From Verrucomicrobiota bacterium (GTDB taxonomy: Bacteria > Verrucomicrobiota > Verrucomicrobiia > Chthoniobacterales > Xiphinematobacteraceae): a DNA stretch of 11,810 nucleotides. The translations under genes and the position numbers were made by a program. Where the stretch lies: positions 1 through 11,810 of the forward strand of contig PSRL01000039.1 of the NCBI GenBank assembly GCA_003176035.1, in the 5' to 3' direction. The notes below the pieces were generated by a model, which worked only from the letters and a program-made list of their open reading frames with translations, was not told the origin of the DNA and ran no database searches. The first letter of the stretch is position 1. Each line of letters opens with the position of its first letter. Positions 6,688 to 11,810 of this stretch are shown in pieces.

Positions 6688-7020
6688 ATGCTGCCAACCT
6701 TTTCGCTGATACACCTCTTTTATTTGCTCATTGCGATTGTCTTTGAATTGATCTGCAATTATTTGCTAAAACTTTCGGATGGGTTCACTCGAAAAACACC
6801 GGCTGTAATTGGGATAATTTTTGTCCTCGGCGCCTTTACTGCCCTGAGTTTTGCGATTCAAGGGATTCAACTCTCTGTTGCATATTGTCTTTGGGGCGGC
6901 ATAGCCGTCATTGCTACGGCAATAATCGGCATTGTAAAATTTAAAGAACGTCTTCGTTTCGTCGGCTGGATAGGGGTGGCATTAATCATTCTCGGCATGG
7001 TGCTGATAGAGATAGCCTAG
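6688..7020 (+). CDS. mdtI: SMR-family transporter subunit, MdtI-like
   Basis: This is a 110-residue, four-helix inner-membrane SMR protein, the expected partner of the MdtJ-like subunit in a heterodimeric exporter. Family features are the glutamate of helix 1 at Glu20 (IVFELICN), LKLSDGF at 27-33, the central LSVAYCLWGG at 62-71, and the C-terminal GWIGVALIILGMVL. It is close in pattern to E. coli MdtI. Of the residues I recall as important there (Glu5, Glu19, Asp60, Trp68, Trp81), Glu20 and Trp69 are kept, but Asp60 corresponds to Gln61 and Trp81 to Ile82, and the N-terminal glutamate is absent. The transported substrate may therefore differ from spermidine. The only purine-rich stretch before the start is GGAAAG, about 12 bp upstream. 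The 202-bp gap from mdtJ is unusually long for this pair. Confidence 0.82.
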   Translation: MLPTFSLIHLFYLLIAIVFELICNYLLKLSDGFTRKTPAVIGIIFVLGAFTALSFAIQGIQLSVAYCLWGGIAVIATAIIGIVKFKERLRFVGWIGVALIILGMVLIEIA

Positions 7021-7090
7021 AACATTCAATAGTCCGTGTTATGGGCTTTTATTCAGAGCTGTCGGAGAGAGATCAAAGCTGAAGTGGGAT

Positions 7091-10000
7091 TTATTTTTCG
7101 GAAAAGAGAGCTCCTTTTTTTTCGAGTGACGCGAGAATACTTTGGAGTAAGTGAGCCATTTCTTCCGGCTGTTCGAGCAAAGCGGAACCATGAAGTTGCC
7201 CCCAGACACCTAGCGGGGCACGGCGTCGCCACTCCGGGTCCGGTTTGCCGCTTATGAAAAAATACGGCTTGCGCGGAAGGACAGGAGGTTGATAAGCAGC
7301 TACTAATTCCGCAAATCGGCCGGAAGGAGCATATGGAGCGGGTTCATTACCGAAAAGCGTGTTGCGAACTTTGAGGAGCCAATTTGCCGGTTCCTTACCA
7401 CCTACGGGGGGAATTTCAAAAAGAATAAACGGCACACCTTTTTCGTGTCTTTGATCTAATTGGCGTGCAAGTTCCCAGGCAAAAATCGCCCCCGTACCGA
7501 TGCCAGCAATAGCGAATTTACCGGTAGCATGTAAACGCAGCACAGGAACTAATTGTTGGACAATTTCTTCGATGGTGGCAGGCGAAGCCAAGCGTCCGCG
7601 CGGCACAACCAGGCAGTGGACGCCGTATCCACCGGGAAGGGCCTGAACTACGGGACGATAATCCTCCACGAGCCCGCGGCCTGCATGGATGAAATAGAGG
7701 GACGTATCCCCCGTGCCTCCCCGAAGAGTCGCGATAGACAGCAAAGAACTTTGCAAAGTATTTGAAGACACAGGGGCGGTTGTCGTTGCGGGGATGGTCT
7801 TCGGTTTTGGTTGAGGTAACGAAGCGGCATCTATTTGGTCGAATGCATTCAAAGCGAAGCGGGTAACCAAAGCAAATAGCGAAGGAATCCAATTTTTCGG
7901 TAGACGCTCTCTCAAATGAGCTTCCAGTGTGATAGGAAATTGCGCATGGCTATCGCGCGGAACAAACCACGCGGACAATTGACCGTCTTTTGATGGATAT
8001 TTGTCTACGACGGCATCTATGACCTCGGGATGCGAGACAAGCGCTTCTTTGATCAGTCGGAGTTTCATCCAAGTGAGCCCCTCTGGAAGCTGAGTATAGG
8101 GCTCGCTGCTGAGAACCAGCTGCCCATTTTCATTCCAGCGAGCCTGCTCACCTGTTGGTGCGAATTGCCAGGTTCCGGAATTTGTTCCAAAACTTACTAG
8201 TCCTGCAGAGTGGTTTTTCTCATTTGACGCCGCTTGCGTCCTCCCTAGGAATAAGTTGCCGGGGAAAGGTGCAGGGATGAGGCGGTGGCGGTTATCGGCA
8301 ATAGCTGCCACCGTACCCGGCTGCGGTCGTCCGCAAATCAGTCCCCCACCGGCCATTTCTCCATTCACAATCTCGGGCGCTCGAATTCCGTCTGTGACGG
8401 TGCCCAGCCCTATCAGGGAAGATGGACTATAAAATACAACGCAGTCGGTCTCATTCTGAATGAGCTCACTCCATGCTTCGATGATAGGATATGAAATGTG
8501 CCCTGCTTCAATGAGGACCCGTCGTAAACTGGGAGGAGTGCGGTGCCCCAATTCTTTAAGGTAGTGGACCCATTGACTCCAAAAGGCCGCGGTAACTCGC
8601 AGATGTGTGATTCGGCGGGATTCGATGGTTTCCTGAAAAGCCGTGCGGGTGCTTTTCACATTTTTACCGGGGATCACAAGAGTGGCACCCGTAAAAAAGG
8701 CAACCATATATTCTTCGAAAGAGGCTGCGCTCCCCGCCAAAGAATGGCAAAGGATTCGATCCCCTGGTTTTGTCTGATAAGTATGAATGGCGTTTTCCAA
8801 AGCAAGTTGCAAAACGCCATGCAAAACTAAAGTGCGTTCTCCATCTGGCCGAAGGAGAAAAATAGCGGGCTCAGAAGGGTCTACCGATAGGGGAAGCAAA
8901 TTTTCCGGACAAGAGGTCATTTCTTCCAAGACACGGTCGATGATCATGACTGGCTGTTGAATCTTCCCGAGATGCTCGCTGCATTTATCGTCTGTCAGAA
9001 CTAGTGCAACCTTGTAATGCTCGACGATTTTTTCGAGCTCTTGGGCTGCTCCGCCTGGCTCCAAAGCAAGGCAAACGCAACCTGCTCTCAGAATGCCCAA
9101 CAAGCCGATGAGCATGTTTGGAGAGAGGGGCACCGCAAGAGCCACTATGCTGCCCGTTTGCTGTTGCGCACGGGTCTTGAGAAATGCCGCAATCCGTTTC
9201 GAATCCTCCTCAATTGAGGAGAAGCTCAGAGATTCCCCTTCTTTCTCCACAGCCGGTCGGTCACCAATTTGTTGAACAATCTCGCCAAATGAAGAAAATA
9301 AGGGTCGAAAACTCCCTCTTTCTGAAGATGAGCTCCCTATGCTGATAAGATTTTCCGCCTCGTGAGGCAAGGTGGTAGGAACATCGGAAAGTCTTTGATC
9401 CAGGTTTCCTTCGAAACTCCGAATGACTCCGACCAGTCGGTCAAAAAGCTGACGCGCCAATGATGGCGAGACTTGATAAGTGTTGTATTCGAGCGCAAGT
9501 GAAAAACGCTCGCCACCGTAAGCAAGGATTCGAATCGGAACAAATGATGCCTTTTGTAACCGGACATCGAAGCGAGTCCACTCAGGCATTTCCATGGAAA
9601 TGAGATCATTGATGTAGCCGGGAAAATAATGCAAAGTGCTGTCGAAACGTGGGAAACCATTTCGCCCATTCGGCCAAATTTCCGCCGGGTTTGTGAGTAA
9701 GAAATGAGCCGAAGCCGCTTCTTCTTGTGCCAACTGACAAAGCCATTCCTTGCAAGTGAGATCTTCAGGAAGCTTGACCCGAAGAGGTAAAAGGCTATCA
9801 AAGAGACCCACAGTATCGGCAGCTTGAGATTCCAACAAGGGGCGACAGGAGCGATAAACGCCAAAAATCGTATCCGCCTCAGTATGCGTCCGGGCTAGGA
9901 CCAACCCCCATGCTGCTTGAAGCAATGTCAGCAGTGATACACCCGCTGAGTTTGCCAATTGATTTAATAGAGCCGTTCTTTCACGATCAAAAAATTCGGT

Positions 10001-10675
10001 ATGGCAGGCTGTCAATGCATGAGAGGATGCTTTCCTGCCAGCATAAAGGGATTGGAGGGGGCGCCAATTGGAAAAACCCTGAAACATACTTTTCCAGTGA
10101 TGATTAGCGGTTTCGCGATCCGCCCCCTCAATGGCTCCAATCGCTGCAGCATAAGAAAAAGCACCGGAAGAAGAAGGCGGTTGTTGGCCTCCTCGAAGTA
10201 AGCTGTAAAGGCGTAACCAGTCGCGCAGTACGAAAAAAACAGATTTTTCATCCAAAAGAATCGAATGAAATGTCCAAAGAAGGTGATGGAGGCCGCCAGG
10301 TAACTCGATGACGTGAAACCGATAGAGAGGTGGCTTAGCAAGATCGATGCTTTCCGATGCGTCTTCGAGTTGGAGTTGCTGCCATTTGGGAGCGATTTCT
10401 TCCTGAGGCACCTTTGTCCAATCTAAGGAACGCCATGCAATCTCGCAATCCTCATGCTCTCGGAGGGTAAGCGTGCCTCCGCTCGGGCGTTTAAAACTGG
10501 ACCGCAGCAATCCATGATGGTGTACGAGCCATTTCCAAGCTTTATGGATTAATGGAACCTCAATGAACTCACCAAAATTAATCGACACCTGCGTATTCGC
10601 CGTCGAATGAGTGAGAGAATTTAGAAAAGCAGCATGGACCGCCGCCTGCATGGGAGAGGCCGGAAATTCGCGCAT
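7091..10675 (-). CDS. NRPS-like protein: condensation - adenylation - thioesterase, no carrier domain, degenerate active sites
   Basis: The 1194-residue protein has the fold order of a terminating NRPS module. The condensation domain spans about 1-440: FPASPMQ opens it and VGLFDSLLPLRV at 289-300 is well kept. Its HHxxxDG motif reads HSILLDE (137-143), so the catalytic second His is Ser138. The AMP-binding/adenylation domain spans about 460-955: ILRAGCVCLALEP (528-540) is recognisable. The glycine-rich A3 loop is replaced by FLLRPDGERT (606-615), the YGPTE motif by YSPSS, the TGD aspartate by Glu843, and the A10 lysine by Gln946 (AFDQID). Only about 30 residues (PKPKTIP onward) link to an alpha/beta-hydrolase thioesterase (about 985-1190), leaving no room for a carrier protein. 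There the GxSxG elbow is GIGTG (1058-1062), with Gly replacing the nucleophile. The frame is uninterrupted. Either a retained scaffold or binding protein, or a decaying gene, is possible. The start at 10675 keeps the SPMQ motif, and no clear ribosome binding site is seen. Confidence 0.85.
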   Translation of the reverse strand: MREFPASPMQAAVHAAFLNSLTHSTANTQVSINFGEFIEVPLIHKAWKWLVHHHGLLRSSFKRPSGGTLTLREHEDCEIAWRSLDWTKVPQEEIAPKWQQLQLEDASESIDLAKPPLYRFHVIELPGGLHHLLWTFHSILLDEKSVFFVLRDWLRLYSLLRGGQQPPSSSGAFSYAAAIGAIEGADRETANHHWKSMFQGFSNWRPLQSLYAGRKASSHALTACHTEFFDRERTALLNQLANSAGVSLLTLLQAAWGLVLARTHTEADTIFGVYRSCRPLLESQAADTVGLFDSLLPLRVKLPEDLTCKEWLCQLAQEEAASAHFLLTNPAEIWPNGRNGFPRFDSTLHYFPGYINDLISMEMPEWTRFDVRLQKASFVPIRILAYGGERFSLALEYNTYQVSPSLARQLFDRLVGVIRSFEGNLDQRLSDVPTTLPHEAENLISIGSSSSERGSFRPLFSSFGEIVQQIGDRPAVEKEGESLSFSSIEEDSKRIAAFLKTRAQQQTGSIVALAVPLSPNMLIGLLGILRAGCVCLALEPGGAAQELEKIVEHYKVALVLTDDKCSEHLGKIQQPVMIIDRVLEEMTSCPENLLPLSVDPSEPAIFLLRPDGERTLVLHGVLQLALENAIHTYQTKPGDRILCHSLAGSAASFEEYMVAFFTGATLVIPGKNVKSTRTAFQETIESRRITHLRVTAAFWSQWVHYLKELGHRTPPSLRRVLIEAGHISYPIIEAWSELIQNETDCVVFYSPSSLIGLGTVTDGIRAPEIVNGEMAGGGLICGRPQPGTVAAIADNRHRLIPAPFPGNLFLGRTQAASNEKNHSAGLVSFGTNSGTWQFAPTGEQARWNENGQLVLSSEPYTQLPEGLTWMKLRLIKEALVSHPEVIDAVVDKYPSKDGQLSAWFVPRDSHAQFPITLEAHLRERLPKNWIPSLFALVTRFALNAFDQIDAASLPQPKPKTIPATTTAPVSSNTLQSSLLSIATLRGGTGDTSLYFIHAGRGLVEDYRPVVQALPGGYGVHCLVVPRGRLASPATIEEIVQQLVPVLRLHATGKFAIAGIGTGAIFAWELARQLDQRHEKGVPFILFEIPPVGGKEPANWLLKVRNTLFGNEPAPYAPSGRFAELVAAYQPPVLPRKPYFFISGKPDPEWRRRAPLGVWGQLHGSALLEQPEEMAHLLQSILASLEKKGALFSEK

Positions 10676-10930
10676 AAGTGAAAAAATACTATTGAAATGT
10701 TACTACCGACGCTTTGTCGATATGAGTGGAGATGCTTTCCCTGAAAAAATCCGAACAAGGTCCAAAAACAACCATCTGCAATTCTAAAACAATTCGGAGT
10801 TCATGAATATGGCAAGCCAAAGAGCATCTGGTTGTGACGGAACCATTGTCATAATTCTCAAAGAGACGAAAATGCTGTCTGCTTCTCAGCCTATTTGTCA
10901 ACGCTATAGCATGTGATTTTTTTGATTCTC
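10676..10930. other. Intergenic region upstream of the NRPS-like gene, no supported gene
   Basis: A minus-strand open frame of 70 codons (10689-10901) ends just before the NRPS-like start, but it shows no domain, no ribosome binding site and no likeness to MbtH, the small protein often beside NRPS genes. On the minus strand a TCGACA followed 18 bp later by TTCAAT, about 30-60 bp upstream of the NRPS-like start, is a faint promoter candidate. No other structure was assigned. Confidence 0.4.
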
Positions 10931-10934
10931 TCCC

Positions 10935-10976
10935 AAAACCTACGAAGCCGGCGTTACTAAAAATTCTGTTGCCCGG
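10935..10976 (+). repeat. Repeat element copy B, upstream of the peroxiredoxin gene
   Basis: AAAACCTACGAAG directly followed by CCGGCGTTAC repeats the copy at 6526-6549 with one gap and two substitutions. TCTCCC precedes both copies, although at different distances. CCGGC (10948-10952) can pair with GCCCGG (10971-10976) leaving one bulged C. The inner GTT...GTTGCC arrangement of copy A is preserved (GTTGCC 10968-10973). The hairpin is weaker and has no T-run. The element ends about 100 nt before the downstream start codon, much as copy A does. Confidence 0.55.
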
Positions 10977-11009
10977 GAAGAAATTCGGAAAATTCTGATT
11001 TGAGAGAGG

Positions 11010-11039
11010 CTTGTGGTTTGTAAAAAATGAGATTACAAC
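11010..11039 (+). promoter_or_regulatory. Weak promoter candidate for the peroxiredoxin gene
   Basis: TTGTGG and TACAAC are separated by 17 bp, about 40 bp before the ATG. Three of six and four of six consensus bases match. If this is the real promoter, repeat copy B lies upstream of transcription rather than in the leader. Confidence 0.2.
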
Positions 11040-11075
11040 TTGGACAGCTAAAAATCAAAAGGTGAGCCTGTTGAC

Positions 11076-11648
11076 ATGACCTGGATTCGCAAATTACGCA
11101 CCTTGGGCGGTCTTTTGGTCGCAATGCTTAGCTCCACTATTTTTGCAAAAGCGGAGCCACTCTCTGTTGGCGTCGAGGCCCCGGCCATTACTGCCACAGA
11201 TCAAGACGGCAACAAAATCAACCTTGCGGAAATTTATGCGAAAGGTCTGACTTTAGTCTATTTTTATCCCAAAGCGGACACGCCAGGATGCACGGCGGAA
11301 GCCTGTTCCCTACGAGATTCTTTCGAGAATTTGACGACTCGAGGACTCCAAATTATTGGAGTCAGCCGCGATGGGGCAGCCGCACAAAAGGCCTTCCAAA
11401 GCAAGTATCAGCTCCCTTTTACGCTCATTTCGGATACGAATGGTGCTCTCGCTAAGGCATTTGGAGTTCCATCATTGATGGGAATCTATTCTTCCCGGGC
11501 GTCCTTTCTTGTCTCCGATGGACGGATTGTATGGCGGACGCTGAAAGCCCAAACCCGCGGCAGCGCACAGGAAATCCGGAAAGCGATCGATTCGCTCGAT
11601 TCAGCTTGCCCTCCCCAGCCTTTTATAGAAGAATCTCACACCCATTGA
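11076..11648 (+). CDS. Exported PrxQ/BCP-type peroxiredoxin
   Basis: This is a thiol peroxidase of the AhpC-TSA/BCP (PrxQ) group that reduces hydrogen and organic peroxides with electrons from thioredoxin-like partners. Residues 1-26 form a signal peptide: a basic start (MTWIRKLRT), a hydrophobic core (LGGLLVAMLSS) and a cleavage site AKA before Glu27. The mature enzyme is therefore predicted in the periplasm, unlike the usual cytoplasmic BCP. The active-site segment FYPKADTPGCTAEACSLRD holds the peroxidatic Cys72 and a resolving Cys77 five residues later, the classic PrxQ spacing. The core length (about 160 residues) is normal. AAGGTGAG about nine bases upstream is a good ribosome binding site and supports the ATG at 11076. 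The stop codon is nine bases before a tRNA-Lys gene on the same strand, so co-transcription is possible. Confidence 0.9.
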   Translation: MTWIRKLRTLGGLLVAMLSSTIFAKAEPLSVGVEAPAITATDQDGNKINLAEIYAKGLTLVYFYPKADTPGCTAEACSLRDSFENLTTRGLQIIGVSRDGAAAQKAFQSKYQLPFTLISDTNGALAKAFGVPSLMGIYSSRASFLVSDGRIVWRTLKAQTRGSAQEIRKAIDSLDSACPPQPFIEESHTH

Positions 11649-11657
11649 TCCCCCGAG

Positions 11658-11729
11658 GGGTTGATAGCTCAATGGTAGAGCAGCGCCCTTTTAAGGCGTT
11701 GGTTCTGGGTTCGAGTCCCAGTCAACCCA
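11658..11729 (+). tRNA. tRNA-Lys (anticodon UUU)
   Basis: A complete cloverleaf folds by hand in 72 nt. The acceptor arm is GGGTTGA with TCAACCC, the D arm GCTC/GAGC has an AATGGTA loop, the anticodon arm is GCGCC/GGCGT with loop CTTTTAA, the variable loop is five bases, and the T arm CTGGG/CCCAG has loop TTCGAGT. The anticodon TTT reads lysine codons. The discriminator base is A, and the 3' CCA is not encoded (TAT follows), so it must be added after transcription. It starts nine bases after the peroxiredoxin stop. Confidence 0.95.
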
Positions 11730-11810
11730 TATTTCCCTAAATAGTCGTCCCTGAAAAAGTCCTTTTGGCTAGAAAGCATCAATGTCCGGAGGCAATTTGG
11801 TAACGAAATT
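11730..11810. other. Right edge of window, no supported gene
   Basis: An ATG at 11782 opens a frame that continues to the window end for nine codons (starting MSGGNLV), without a convincing ribosome binding site. It could be the start of the next gene, but too little is visible to call it. Confidence 0.2.

Noticed and set aside
9337..9864. 175-codon frame in another register within the NRPS-like gene
   Set aside because: It overlaps the conserved condensation domain frame on the same strand and is a reading-frame shadow.
10689..10901. 70-codon minus-strand frame directly upstream of the NRPS-like gene, considered as an MbtH-like partner
   Set aside because: It has no MbtH signature (no NPFDDE-type start or conserved tryptophans), no recognisable domain and no ribosome binding site.
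11531..11740. 69-codon plus-strand frame across the peroxiredoxin end and tRNA
   Set aside because: It overlaps the peroxiredoxin in another frame and runs through the tRNA gene.
1..11810. CRISPR array, insertion sequence or phage genes
   Set aside because: No regularly spaced direct repeats, transposase-like frames, terminal inverted repeats with target duplications, or phage proteins were seen.

Overview
This is a bacterial window of moderate GC (estimated by eye, high 40s %). It has compact housekeeping genes on the left and a looser accessory stretch on the right. The protein set (GlnD, MEP-pathway IspE, PyrF, YajQ, a SWIM-type SNF2 helicase) and the feel of the IspE and PyrF sequences suggest a Verrucomicrobiota/PVC-type organism. 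That is a low-confidence impression, because no marker gene in the window settles it.

Left half (1-5677): the C-terminal part of glnD enters from beyond the left edge and runs toward ispE on the opposite strand. ispE and pyrF are divergent, with about 24 bp between their start codons. pyrF and yajQ converge and overlap by 11 bp. yajQ and a large SNF2-family ATPase diverge across a 97-bp spacer with a long imperfect dyad.

Middle (5678-7020): a 475-bp gene-poor stretch leads into a pair of small multidrug resistance (SMR) genes resembling mdtJ and mdtI, the two halves of a spermidine exporter. mdtJ is preceded by a plausible promoter and a short leader made almost entirely of three consecutive perfect 7-bp hairpins. 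The third hairpin holds the ribosome binding site. The two SMR genes are separated by 202 bp containing a strong hairpin that belongs to a repeated motif.

Right half (7021-11810): a 1194-residue protein on the minus strand has a condensation - adenylation - thioesterase layout, like a terminating non-ribosomal peptide synthetase module. It has no carrier domain, and the catalytic signature of each domain is altered. It is either a retained whole-module pseudoenzyme or an eroding biosynthetic gene with an intact frame. A 400-bp intergenic region carries the second copy of the repeated motif. It is followed by an exported PrxQ/BCP-type peroxiredoxin and a tRNA-Lys(UUU) gene.

The items most worth following up are the carrier-less degenerate NRPS-like protein, the structured mdtJ leader, and the shared motif that lies about 100 nt upstream of both mdtI and the peroxiredoxin gene.
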